Shown here: positions 53,307-63,462 of the stretch, piece by piece
How the letters are laid out: every line of letters begins with the position of its first letter
Numbering within the stretch: position 1 is the first letter of the stretch
Assembly (NCBI RefSeq): GCF_000219625.1
Contig: NC_018206.1
Coordinates: 372,001-436,000, forward strand
Direction: 5' to 3'
Length of the DNA: 64,000 nt
Origin: Zymoseptoria tritici IPO323
Taxonomy: Eukaryota > Ascomycota > Dothideomycetes > Mycosphaerellales > Mycosphaerellaceae
Program-made: the position numbers and the translations under genes
The notes under the pieces: generated by a model
Database searches by the model: none
What the model saw: only the letters and a program-made list of their open reading frames with translations
Told to the model about the DNA's origin: nothing

Positions 53307-53746
53307 CTGGAGGTGATGGCAGAAGCAAGTTCGGCTTGTTGATTGTCGACCGAATCGCTGCGAAGAAAATCTCAGGATTCAGACGAATGTTCATTGAATG
53401 CCTAAGGCCGCAGCGGCGTGACTAAGCGAGGACCGAATGGATCTCCATCTCAAACTCCATCCTCACTTCTGCCGTCGACTTCACCCGAGGAGTCATGCGA
53501 TCTCGTCTCGCGGTGAAGTCGCAGCTCCCTCACAACGGCCGAAGTATGGCCTGATCAAGCTCCGCGCGCTCCTCGTGGATGTCGAATCAGCTGCGCTTCA
53601 TTTTAGCCGGCTCGCATTGCATGAGCTGCCCCCTCAATGATGGAGTACCAGTGGGGCATTGGAGCGGTAGAATGGTAGACCGACTACATAAAGAACGACG
53701 ATGTGGGCAGGCGAGATGGTATTTCAAGCATTCTCCTCACAAAAGT
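53307..53746. promoter_or_regulatory. Divergent promoter region, IPI3 / SGNH hydrolase
   Basis: 440 bases between two divergent start codons; contains both promoters. No specific motif is claimed. Confidence 0.5.
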
Positions 53747-55191
53747 ATGTTTCTGCGAGCACTTTCAGCATTGCTCTTCATGAGCAATGCGTTCTCACAC
53801 GCATTTCCTTTCGACTCAATATGGTCTCTACGAAACAGCATTGTATACGGAGACCATGTCCCACCAAACCCTCCTCATGGTCACTGGGTGGATACATGGA
53901 CGGCAATGCCTCAATTGACCGAACCAGGCAACCTCCCGCCTCCGCCATACGTGAGCCAACAGACCCAGGCTTCATATACACAAACATGACATCCTAACTG
54001 CTTCAGAACGGCACCACCACTATTTTCTCCAACTCCACCATTCGTCAAACGATCCGTACCACGACCCAAGCCACCACATTCCGTATCCGCCTATCCAATG
54101 CCTTCGGCCTCACACCCCTCCCTATAACGGCCATGACCGTCGCCCTCCCCCTCGCCCTCGACCGCTCTCAAAACCTCACCGGCTCGCCCTACATCAACAC
54201 CACTTCCCTCATCCCCCTGACCTTCTCCCACGCCTCCAACATCATCCTCCCTCCCGGCTCTCTCGCCGTCTCCGATCCCATCACCTTCCCGCACTCCCTC
54301 CCAGCGAACTCGATCCTCTCTCTCACCCTCTATCTCGCGACCGGCCAGTCAGGTGGCGCCATAACCTCCCACCCCGGCTCTCGCACCGAATCCTTCCTTT
54401 CCCTCGGTGACCTCACTCATTCCGCAAACCTCACTTCTCCAAGTGCAATCTCCTTGTTCCACTGGTACTTCATCTCCGCAGTAGAAGCCTGGTCGCCGCA
54501 CTCCACTTCCGCTCTCGCAATCCTAGGCGACTCCATCACAGACGGTCGCGGCTCATTCCTCAACGCGAACAATCGCTGGCCGGACTTGCTCTCTTCTCGT
54601 CTGCAAGCTCCCAGCTCAAAGCAGAAAGACATCGCTATCCTCAACCAAGCAGCGGGAGGAAACCGCCTTCTCGCTGATGGTCTTGGACCCTCCGGTCTCG
54701 AGCGGATAGAGCGAGACATTCTCTCTCACTCGGGCGTCAAGTACGCATTGGTCTTCCTCGGCGTGAACGATATTGGGACTGCCCCTTCCACGACCGCCGC
54801 GCAGACCGCTGTAGGCGATGCGATTATCCATGGATATCAACAGGTCATCACGAGAATTCACGCGCATGGCGTTCCGGTTTGGGGTGGGACGATAACGCCG
54901 TTTGGATGTGCTAATCAGACGCTGCAGCCGTACTCGACGGGGGAGAGGGAGGTGACTAGGGTGAGGGTCAACAATTGGATTCGGGACAGTGTTGGCAAAC
55001 TCGGAGGTTTCGACGGGCTGATTGACTTTGATGAGGTTGTAAGGGATGGGAAGAATCAGACGAGACTGCTGGGGAGGTATGATAGCGGGGATTGTTTGCA
55101 TTTGAATCCGGATGGGTATGCGGCGATGGCGAGAGGGTTTCCGTTGGGGCTTTTTGAGCAGTTCAAGGGTGGTGTGGATGGGTTTGTGTGA
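53747..55191 (+). CDS. Secreted SGNH/GDSL-type esterase
   Basis: Two exons, 53747-53950 and 54007-55191 (56-nt intron, CTAAC branch), give 462 residues. The signal peptide is 'MFLRALSALLFMSNAFSHA'. A beta-sandwich-like first half ('TWTAMPQ', 'NGTTTIFSNSTIRQT', 'FRIRLSNAFG') precedes the hydrolase half. All SGNH blocks are seen: Ser244 in 'AILGDSITDGRG', the Gly/Asn block in 'AAGGNRLL', Asn322 in 'FLGVNDIG', and Asp430 and His433 in 'DCLHLNPDGY'. Related secreted enzymes deacetylate plant polysaccharides or cleave short-chain esters; the substrate is not evident. Spliced junction 'PPPYNGTTTIF' matches the family and excludes the unspliced frame, which stops within ten codons. Confidence 0.9.
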
Positions 55192-55568
55192 ATCGTGGTG
55201 TTGTGAAAATATCACGTGGTCACGAGTCGGCACATGGCAGGACTGAGAGCATGAATCTGCAGATAACTTGAAGCCGTAGACACTATGCGGTCATGAGAAG
55301 TGACGCTCAATTCAGCCTTTCGCCATGAAACTCATCATCCACGAGTCTAGCTACTCAGCATGACACCCTCGCCGATAAAGCACAGCAGATGAACGCCGCA
55401 ACCTTGCCGGCTTCCACACGGGTGAGAGAGTGAAGTGAGGAGTCCGACCGATGTTTGTGTTGTGTGAGAAAAGCCTTTTCTTCCGCCGAACTCCCAATCA
55501 ACCCATGTCAATGCGCAACTCATTCATCCCTCGTCCATCCCGATCGCCCTCATCATTCCCATCTTGAT
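55192..55568. other. Intergenic, SGNH esterase to RPL37
   Basis: Convergent 3' flanks, about 380 bases; nothing recognised. Confidence 0.5.
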
Positions 55569-56163
55569 CTATGCGTTGGCTGGGGTGGCAGCGCCACGGG
55601 CGCCCTTGGGTGTGCCTTGCTGGAATCCGTTGGAGAACTTGCGGGAAACGTGCTTGAGCGAGCGCATGCGTCCGCTACCGGTGGTCTTTCTCCGCTTGGC
55701 CTTCTCGCCCCAGTTGTCTGTTAGGATGTATGTTAGTGTCCGTTTGGAGTATTGAAGCTTTGCGAAATCGAGTCGAGATCTGCTCGGGGCAGTCGAGGTG
55801 GTGGGATTGTGGTGTGGACGTACACTTTCTGATGCTGGCGCTTGGGTATCCGCAGTTGGAGCAGGTGTGCTTCTGCACGTGCATGGAGCGGCGTCCTGTG
55901 AAGTCACATCTCGTCAGTCTTTGTCCATCGCAGCACAGCCAGTGTCCTGATCCCCTGCCAGTTTTATCGTATCATCCTCCTGCAATGCCTTCCCTCCTCT
56001 TCACTCCTCCCTCTGCTGTGACCGTAACGTACCGCAGCGTCTGCACAGAACGTGAGACTTGTTGTGGCGCTTTCCGAAACTGGATGTTCCCTTCGCTGTG
56101 GTGAAATTGTTAGTGATATGGCCTCTCGCGATTGGTCGTGGATACGGAGTCGTGCGTACTCAT
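55569..56163 (-). CDS. RPL37: 60S ribosomal protein L37 (eL37)
   Basis: Four exons: 56163-56160, 56095-56033, 55895-55824, 55717-55569; the joined frame gives 95 residues. The chain reads '[19 protein letters not shown]', '[20 protein letters not shown]' and '[16 protein letters not shown]', with the four Cys of the zinc ribbon (C..C ... C..C) intact; the ending '[13 protein letters not shown]' is usual for fungi. The first coding exon is only four bases (ATG plus A), so the start codon lies beside the first donor (GTACGC). Introns are 64, 137 and 106 nt. Cytosolic ribosome component. Confidence 0.95.
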
Positions 56164-58301
56164 TTTGGCGGTGTTCCGGGTCCGGTGATTGTGTTGTCGA
56201 CGTCGATCGAATTCACTTGAAGATTTGAAGTTCGTCTCGGCTGGAAGCGACGGTGCGTGGGCCTTGGCAGAGCCTCAGGCAGCAACGTCAAAATCAATCT
56301 TGCACCTCAGCTTGTCCTCTCTCCACACGTGCCCTCGTCAAGTCCAACATCTTCGGACGGAAAACATGTCACCACTGCAATCACTATCAGCAGCCATATC
56401 ACGAGGTACGCCTCAAATCGGCCGCCATGCTGGCATGTCGATCATACGCGGCCGAATTCTGGACTTTGAGAGATGTTGACCGGGCTGTTGCCCGTCGTGC
56501 GGACTCGAACAGCTCCAATGGCGCCCACCATCTGTGGACCCATCTCCTTTGCAGCCCCTTCAATCCGGATCGAGTGTCCGAGTGTTGTTGCTTTTGTTGC
56601 TGTCGAAATTCGAAAATTCTTCGTCTGTGTACGTCTCAGAAGATTTGACTACTGCAATCACTATCGGTATTCATGCAGCGAGCCACTTCTCACCATCCGT
56701 CCCTGTCTTGTCGGTCATATCGTACAGACTTCACCTTCAGGCTCTGACCTCACGTGTGCGGCTTCGCCTACAGGTTTTATCAATGGACATCTTTACCTTC
56801 CATTACGTTGCTAACCTTCGCAGACTTCGCCATTCCGCTGCCTGTATCTGCGTACTGCAGAGCGTGCTGGTGGTCGTGTTGCTCCTCCATCTCAACAACA
56901 ACTCCGATTGCTCATCTAGCGCTCCGTTGCCTCGCACGTCTTTGGAGCACTTCGAGGGTCTCGCTAGTGCAGGCCTCCCACCACCTGGCGACCCGAAACA
57001 ATGCATCTTCACCTCCTCACCATCTTCTGCCTCCTCCTCACGTCCCGCGTGGCTTGCGGCGTGAGCTTCGCCTGCCTCTGCAAACGAGAATATGACAGTA
57101 TTGCCTGCGTCGCCGAGATTGATGGACCCTTTTGGAGTCCGCGAGTAATCTGATCGCAAAGGCTATCGCACTTGTGTTGGCTCCGACCACTCTGGTGGGT
57201 CCTGAAGATTTGAACGCCTGCAGGAACCCGATAACGTTCCACAGCAACAGCAGCAGGTTTCGTCCTGCATCGAATCTTCATCGTCATGACATTTGCTGAC
57301 TTCAGTTTTCGGCTCGTGTGATCACCTATGGAAGGGAGCCTGCGACTTGCTTTTGAGGGTCTCGTCTCTACGTGGAGTGCAGTGGCTGGAAACTCGGCGG
57401 TAACAACGACTGCCCGAAAGACCATGATTGCTAGGAAGGTCTTGGAGAAGTGAAAGCACCTGGGCATTCGGCGAGGTACGCCTCACTTATCTGTCGGCAC
57501 TTGCTTCACATGCCGAGAAACTACAAGTGCTGACGAGGAGTGTAGCATGGAGTGTTGGAGAGTGGTTGTGAGGTGGAGAGCACGGTGCGGACTGAGTTAG
57601 TCGAGGGCGGGCGGTGGAGTGGTTGTTCGCAAGGGTTCAAAGGCAAGAATGGGGCTCTGTGGCAATTCGCAGAGGAATTGGTTCGCTTCATGATCGATTT
57701 TCTTCGTTGTTGAACTGTCATGAGCCGTACGTGCGAGGTTGTGTATAATGTGCCTTGTTGTCCATGCTGGGACACTTGACATTCGTGCCTTGCGTGTTCG
57801 CTCGTGCTTACCCCGACCGAACCCTAACCCTAACACATCGCTTAACATCCAACCTCTTCATGCTGCTTCACGCTGCATCATGCATGCTCGTCAGTAGGTA
57901 GTCGACTTTGACTCTTGACGGCACAAATTTTCAGGCTTTCAGGCGTTAGTACCAAGTCTGCAATATCATGCGACATTCGCCCGCTGCAGAAGGACAGGGT
58001 TCCCGCTTCGCTACAGCTTTTGAGTCCTTTCCGGGTCCCATTCGAAATCCCCACAGTGCGCACAACCACAGTCCGAGTGGAGGCATCATGCGCAGTGGAC
58101 ATTCGAAACCTGCATCTCACAGCCGATCGGTCGAACCGCACCCGGTCCAGCGAAGACAGTGCAATAGGGCGTGAGAATTCGTGGTCCGCCCCACAACATA
58201 CTTATACCTCACCCAGCTCGCCCAGATATCTCTCCCTACTCCATCTCCCTCCCCAGCCATCGCAAATACTATATCCATCCCCTCCGACCCTTTCACCCAT
58301 C
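56164..58301. other. Intergenic, RPL37 to GNAT gene
   Basis: 2.1 kb with divergent promoters. Contains a telomere-like motif at 57820-57834. The region 57915-58301 is open in frame with the GNAT gene but is low complexity and CT-rich, so it is treated as 5' UTR. The 15-mer ACTGCAATCACTATC occurs twice (near 56373 and 56650). No gene is supported. Confidence 0.5.
57820..57834. promoter_or_regulatory. Telomere-like motif (CCCTAA x2), possible telobox
   Basis: Reads AACCCTAACCCTAAC, two and a half copies of the fungal telomere hexamer in the C-rich orientation. Short copies of this type serve as binding sites for TRF/Tbf1-like factors in promoters. It lies 470 bases upstream of the GNAT gene. 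Confidence 0.6.
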
Positions 58302-58988
58302 ATGTCCACCAAAAACCCTCCCCGCCCCTTCACCATCCAAACCCCCACCCCACCCCTCATCCCCTCCATGACAACAATCGTCGCCCGCGCCTTCCACCCC
58401 GTCAACGCCTTCCACCGCCGCGCCTTCCCCCTCACCCCAGGAGTCCTCGCCTGGTTCCACCGAGCCTTCACCGACGAAATTCAAAACCCTCGCTGCCACC
58501 CCCTCGTAGCCATCGACCCATCCGTCTCCACCTCCTCCTCCCTCCACGTCATCGGCCTTCTCCTCCTCCGCCGCATGTCCCCCACCGAACCGGGAGCAGG
58601 AATGTGGTCTCTCTATCCCTACACGGCGGACCACGACGAGTCCCTCTTCGGGCCGGCGAATGAAGCGCAGAGTCGATGGCGGAGGAAGCTGTTCGACACG
58701 CCCGGCGAACCGCACTACGGCAAAGAACACCTGCTCGTGGAACTCTTCGGCGCGGATCACGGGTGGAAGGGAACCGGGGTGGGCAAGGCGTTGTTGGGGG
58801 AAGCGTGTGGAGTGGCGGATCGAGAGGGGTGGGTGATGTTAGTGGAAGCGAATGGCAGTGCGAGGGGGTTTTATGAGAAGTTCGGGTTTGAGGAGGTTGC
58901 GAGGGAGAAGATGCCGAGTGGGGAGATGGAGTATTGGGAGTTTCTGTTGGTGAGGGAGGTGGGTGGCGGTGGTGGTGGGGGGGTGTAG
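58302..58988 (+). CDS. GNAT-family N-acetyltransferase
   Basis: Single exon, 228 residues. The acetyl-CoA-binding motif A is at residues 154-167 ('GWKGTGVGKALLGE', matching Q/R-x-x-G-x-G/A), preceded by 'HLLVELFGADH' and followed by the motif B-like 'VEANGSARGFYEKFGFEEV'. The early part has 'ARAFHPVNAFHRRAFPLTP' followed by 'WFHRAFTDEI', as in uncharacterised fungal GNAT proteins. Substrate unknown. I chose the Met at 58302 because upstream in-frame sequence is low complexity. The gene ends in a run of Gly codons and is followed by a GGAT microsatellite. Its coding strand is extremely C-rich before about 58640 and G-rich after. Confidence 0.85.
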   Translation: MSTKNPPRPFTIQTPTPPLIPSMTTIVARAFHPVNAFHRRAFPLTPGVLAWFHRAFTDEIQNPRCHPLVAIDPSVSTSSSLHVIGLLLLRRMSPTEPGAGMWSLYPYTADHDESLFGPANEAQSRWRRKLFDTPGEPHYGKEHLLVELFGADHGWKGTGVGKALLGEACGVADREGWVMLVEANGSARGFYEKFGFEEVAREKMPSGEMEYWEFLLVREVGGGGGGGV

Positions 58989-58997
58989 AGGGAGGAT

Positions 58998-59028
58998 TGG
59001 ATGGATGGATGGATGGATGGATGGATGG
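58998..59028. repeat. (GGAT)n microsatellite
   Basis: About seven uninterrupted GGAT units just after the GNAT stop codon. Confidence 0.9.
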
Positions 59029-59154
59029 GGAGGATGGGTTTGGTTATTTTGGAGGGTGAGAGTGGAGATTGAGTGAGGTTTTTATTGATCTGTAACGATT
59101 TACGGCAGCGGATGTTGAGTGTGATCTGTAGTTGATCTTGCGATGATGTGAAGT

Positions 59155-59170
59155 GTTAGGGTTAGGGTTG
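59155..59170. promoter_or_regulatory. Telomere-like motif (TTAGGG x2), possible telobox
   Basis: Reads GTTAGGGTTAGGGTTG. It is the inverse orientation of the motif at 57820, so the two bracket the GNAT gene as an inverted pair about 1.3 kb apart. Confidence 0.6.
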
Positions 59171-61032
59171 TTTGGGAACACAAAAGGCAACGATGCCTCC
59201 AGGGACGTAATAAGGTCAAGAGTCCCAGTACGTGGACAACAAGGCAGATTATAATCCACAACGTTGATGAATCTTCACGTTAAGGACGGCGAGGTGTAAT
59301 CAGGCTCACCACATGAGAGGCAGAATAGCGGCCCCAGGTGAATGGAGAAAACATGCAAGGCACAAAGGCACAGACGTCTCAATTGTCCCCACATGTCCCG
59401 CACACCGCATGGCAATTGATGGCACAGCATACACACAGCATATATAAACACAACGTGAGAATATAAAACGTCCCTCTTTGAGAATCGTCCTAATCTTGCA
59501 CGAACACACGAGGTCCACGACCCGGAGTTCCGTTGCGCGTGGATGTAACCGTGACTTCGCATGCATGAGTCGGGGGAGCTGAAGCCCGAGAGGAAAAACC
59601 CTTCGACTCAAGTAGTCGCGTTTCGCCCGCGGTGCAGCGGTGTTCATGTTCACACAGTAGTGGCGACAAGGGTTGGAGAAGGATTCTTCGCCGGTGAGTA
59701 GAGTGTAGACTGTAGATCTGGCCCCAGACTCAAAGGCGGGATGTCCCTGGTGGAGTCTTGCAAACAGTCGTGTTTGCGCCGTTTACAGGAGAGACCTTGC
59801 GTTCACGAGGGCGGGCGGATGCGATGCTCATGGATGATGGGGGAGGGAGAGAAGAACTGAAAGTGCTGTGATTCCCGTTCCTCGCGTGTTCGTTTGGTGT
59901 GTGTGTGTTCGCAAGGTGGATGCTGTCAAACAACTCCAGAGGGAAGGGGAGATGTAATATAATAAGAGAGCAAGGAATAGGTGGTGGCGTACCAGGCGAC
60001 TGGCGTAGGATGAAACGGGACAGGTTCAGCCCCACCTTTGGAGGTTGACATGCGATGCATTGCTCTCGAACGGAGAGGAGGCAGGTTGGAGAACATCGAC
60101 GAAGACATGTCGTATTGTGTTCGTCCGTCTCAATGATACAGCAGTCAAGTCGTAATCAACATGGTCGTTGTCGTTGTTCGGGTCTTGTTTGACAGTCAGC
60201 AAACCATAAGGTAGGACGCTAGTTCTAGTGTGGAGTAGACTAGTTCTACCTCTAGTGCTCGACGTTTGGCACGGCACCCCGGTCGACGCTCCTTCACTCG
60301 ACGTTTGACCTTCGTTTCGTCCGTCTGTGCGGGTCGACGCGGGAAGAGACAGGACAGGCGCAGAGAGGTGTGAGGCACAGGCACAGGCGTAGGGGAAGTC
60401 AGTCACTCGGTCAGTCTTCAACAGACCAGACGTAGGAGCAATATCAGTGCAGTGCACCGCGGAACGACAAGGGGACTGCCAGACCACCACCTCCACTACC
60501 TCTACCTTGCTGTCTCGCCAGACCACCACTGTAGGGTATTCCCTCCCGTCTTCAACACCCGACGTCTCTCTCTGCTGACCGCCGCCGCAACAACATCACC
60601 AACGACAATCCACTTCACTTACATTCCCTCGCGGCGCCAGCGCACAGTGTGGTCCACTTTCATATGACTTGATTCCTCGCACAACAGACGATCCGGCATC
60701 GCTCTTTTCTTCTCCTTACAAACGACGAGATCGCCAGAGACAGCATCTCCTCTCAATTTGGGTCGCACCGCCTCGTGGATGTACGACAGCTCACGATACA
60801 CGACAGGGAATTCGGTCCACTCGATATTTTCGGGCCTCGACCTGTACCACCAGACACCTTCCACTTGCGCAACCTCCCCACCTCTTTTTTTCGCAATCAC
60901 CCAAGGTACCCGGCCGGAGATCAGTCCATGCAAACGATTCAACGGCAGCCCGCTCTCCCTCCCGCTTCCAACGAAACAATCCTCTCCGTTCGTTCGTCCC
61001 TCGAATCACCGCATTCGTAATTCGTCCTCATC

Positions 61033-63462
61033 ATGAGTAGACCGTACGATTATCGCGGGTCTGGTGTCCCAAATCACCATATCCGTGCGGATCCTCGACA
61101 ACTTCGACCTGCCGCTCAATCGATGTCTCAACCGCAGTCGCAAGCGCAGTCGCAGTCGCAAGCGCAATCGCAACCCCGCCATCCTCATCCGGCATATCGA
61201 CAACCACCAGCACCACCACGCATGATGCAGAATACAGCTCCTCCTGCGATGTACAACAATCACACCCCGCGTGTGATGGAGCAACGGCAGCAGCAGCAGC
61301 AGCATTATTACCAACCACAATCGAGGTCCGGCTGGGACAGGTCACAAGAGACGTACGACAATGGCTATGGTCACGGCTGCGGCTACGGCTACGGCTATGA
61401 CTACGACTATGATGATGGAAGTGGGTACGGTCCATATGGATATCAAGGATACCATGGGTACGAACAAGAGTACTGGGATCCGTACGGACAAGACCAATAC
61501 GCTCAGCACGAGCAACACGAGCAATGGCCACTTCCGGAACCGATGCCCGCTCACACAACCAACGACAGCAGTCCACGTCGACCGCCGAGGAGACCGTCAC
61601 GGCCGGATGATGCACGCACATTGGAAAACCAGAAGCCAAAGGTTGAACCATCTCAACCTATACCACATTTCGAACAGCCTCGTCCAGCACCACAAACTCC
61701 GGCCACGAATCGCGACCATCCTCCTCAAGATTCGCACCACGGCAAGGGACAATGGACGGAAGATGGGTACAGCTACGATCCACCCGCTCCACCTCCCTCT
61801 CGTCCTCCACCACAAGCTATGTCCAGCCCGTCTGCATCTCCTGCTCCGCCGCCTACATGGGAACCACCACGTCAAGTAGTCTACGGCCAGGCGAACCAAC
61901 GTCCACCTCTCGGCCCGCCTCCATCCGCACGCAGAGCGCCTGCTCCTTTCTACCCCGAGACCGGCCCAGTCTATCCAATCGTGGAAGAGTCCGAGAGCAT
62001 GCGCGGGAGTGTACGCACGGGAAGTAGTCTGCACAATGGGAGCAGTGAGCACATGAGCAAAGTGTCGTATGCCAGCAGTAACGCGATTCCTATTGGGATC
62101 CCGCAGTTCTATCTCGACGGCGAAGCGCCTCCGCGGATGGGGCGTCCAGATCTTGCATCATCTTCGGAGAATTCTCTGGTGGAGGCTCCGAAGCAGGCTT
62201 TTCCTGAGCCAAAGGCACCGCCAACGACGAGGCCTACACGAGATGAACCACCGCGAAGACCTCAAGATGATGCACGCCCGCGACCTTCTCGAGATGATGC
62301 AACTCCACGACCTGCTCGAGATGATGCAACGCCACGACCGTCACGAGGCGATGCACCTCGCCGGCCATCCCGAGATGATGCACCGCGACGACCTTCCCGA
62401 GACGACATTCCACGCAGACCTGCTCGAGAAGATGAGCCACGTCAAGAAGTAGGCACCGCTCGAAAGACTAGCATCGACAAGAGGAGCAGACCTGTCCTGA
62501 CAGACGTCAGGAGCTCTGACAAGCTTCGAAGCGCCAGCGGCGAAATGCAAAGACCGCATCGCCGTACCGAGTCTGGGCGAGAGCTTGCAGACATTCAACG
62601 CTCTCGCGCCATTGCACAACAGCAACTCGAAGGACAACCCGTTGCCGGAGCAGAAGACGTACCCACCGAAGAGGTCGTCAAAACTGAACCCCATGCCATC
62701 ACAGCTTCACCTCCAGACGAGGAACCGATCCCTCTAACTCGCATGTCGTCCACCGCTCCTCCTCATCCGACATCACCACCCGCCAAAGACACAGAAATCG
62801 ACCCACGAATTACCTCCATCCTCCGCTCCTTTTCCAACGCCGGCGCCCGATCCCCACCGCCTCAACCTCCTCCAACCCCACCCGAAGCCGACCTCAAAAC
62901 TCCCACACCGGGCTACTCCTCCCTCTCCGACCGCCGCAACACCAAATCCCGACCTCCCAACCTCGACGTCGAAGCCGTCCACAAGGCCGAAGCTCGCGGC
63001 TCGCTCTCCTCCCTCCCCGAATTGATTCGTCGTGCGACACGACTGGCTAGTAACCTCGACCGCGGTAAGACGGCGAGTCGCCTGGGAATCGGATGGATGC
63101 TGGATCCGGCGAATGGCGGTGGTGGCGCGTATGCCGTGGGCGACTTGAAGGATGAGAAAACTTCGGATGTGAAACGGCCGACGAGTTTGGGGGATAAATT
63201 GAAGCGATTTTCGAGGTTTTCGAATTGGGATGGTTTGGCGGGTGGGGAGGAGGGGGAGAGTGGTGAGGATAATGGGACGGGGCATGGGGTTGATGGGAGT
63301 CGGAGTGCGAGGAGTCGGGGGAGGGGAAGGGGGAGGATTTGTGGGATGCCGATGTGGGTTTTTGTGGTGTTGTTGTTGTTGCTTGTTGTGCTGGTTGCTG
63401 CGGCGGTGGTGGTGCCGATTATGTTGATTGTTGTTAGGCCTGGGGAGACGACGGCGGGGTGA
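61033..63462 (+). CDS. Low-complexity single-pass membrane protein
   Basis: Single exon, 809 residues, unknown function. The first 700 residues are disordered: Gln/Ser repeats, a Gly/Tyr/Asp-rich stretch near residue 110-135 ('GYGYGYDYDYDD'), Pro/Arg-rich tracts and a 9-residue tandem repeat. A conserved-looking segment 'SLSSLPELIRRATRLASNLD' then 'RGKTASRLG' lies near residue 660. A single hydrophobic span ('MPMWVFVVLLLLLVVLVAAA') sits 30 residues from the end, preceded by an Arg-rich stop-transfer stretch, which predicts a cytosolic N terminus and a very short outside tail. Some fungal relatives I recall carry a Cys-rich outside domain after such a span; none is readable here before the stop. 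A GTGAGG at 63460 leaves an additional 3' exon possible. Confidence 0.72.
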   Translation: MSRPYDYRGSGVPNHHIRADPRQLRPAAQSMSQPQSQAQSQSQAQSQPRHPHPAYRQPPAPPRMMQNTAPPAMYNNHTPRVMEQRQQQQQHYYQPQSRSGWDRSQETYDNGYGHGCGYGYGYDYDYDDGSGYGPYGYQGYHGYEQEYWDPYGQDQYAQHEQHEQWPLPEPMPAHTTNDSSPRRPPRRPSRPDDARTLENQKPKVEPSQPIPHFEQPRPAPQTPATNRDHPPQDSHHGKGQWTEDGYSYDPPAPPPSRPPPQAMSSPSASPAPPPTWEPPRQVVYGQANQRPPLGPPPSARRAPAPFYPETGPVYPIVEESESMRGSVRTGSSLHNGSSEHMSKVSYASSNAIPIGIPQFYLDGEAPPRMGRPDLASSSENSLVEAPKQAFPEPKAPPTTRPTRDEPPRRPQDDARPRPSRDDATPRPARDDATPRPSRGDAPRRPSRDDAPRRPSRDDIPRRPAREDEPRQEVGTARKTSIDKRSRPVLTDVRSSDKLRSASGEMQRPHRRTESGRELADIQRSRAIAQQQLEGQPVAGAEDVPTEEVVKTEPHAITASPPDEEPIPLTRMSSTAPPHPTSPPAKDTEIDPRITSILRSFSNAGARSPPPQPPPTPPEADLKTPTPGYSSLSDRRNTKSRPPNLDVEAVHKAEARGSLSSLPELIRRATRLASNLDRGKTASRLGIGWMLDPANGGGGAYAVGDLKDEKTSDVKRPTSLGDKLKRFSRFSNWDGLAGGEEGESGEDNGTGHGVDGSRSARSRGRGRGRICGMPMWVFVVLLLLLVVLVAAAVVVPIMLIVVRPGETTAG
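62240..62445 (+). repeat. 27-bp coding minisatellite (9-residue repeat)
   Basis: About seven copies of a nine-residue unit of the form D-D-A-x-P-R-P-S-R ('DDATPRPAR', 'DDATPRPSR', 'GDAPRRPSR', 'DDIPRRPAR') inside the membrane protein gene. Units alternate acidic and basic halves and differ by few substitutions, so the array is still close to its tandem origin. Confidence 0.85.

Larger units (their letters stand above)
58989..61032. other. Intergenic, GNAT gene to membrane protein
   Basis: 2 kb. Begins with a GGAT microsatellite and includes a second telomere-like motif (59155-59170). The 3' half, from about 60430, is CT-rich and is probably a long 5' UTR/promoter of the gene at 61033. No gene is supported. 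Confidence 0.5.

Noticed and set aside
57915..58301. 129-residue N-terminal extension of the GNAT protein
   Set aside because: Low-complexity CT-rich sequence, with the acetyltransferase fold beginning right after the Met at 58302.
57820..59170. A chromosome end or subtelomere
   Set aside because: Only two and a half telomere hexamers at each site, pointing in inverse directions, with housekeeping genes on both sides.
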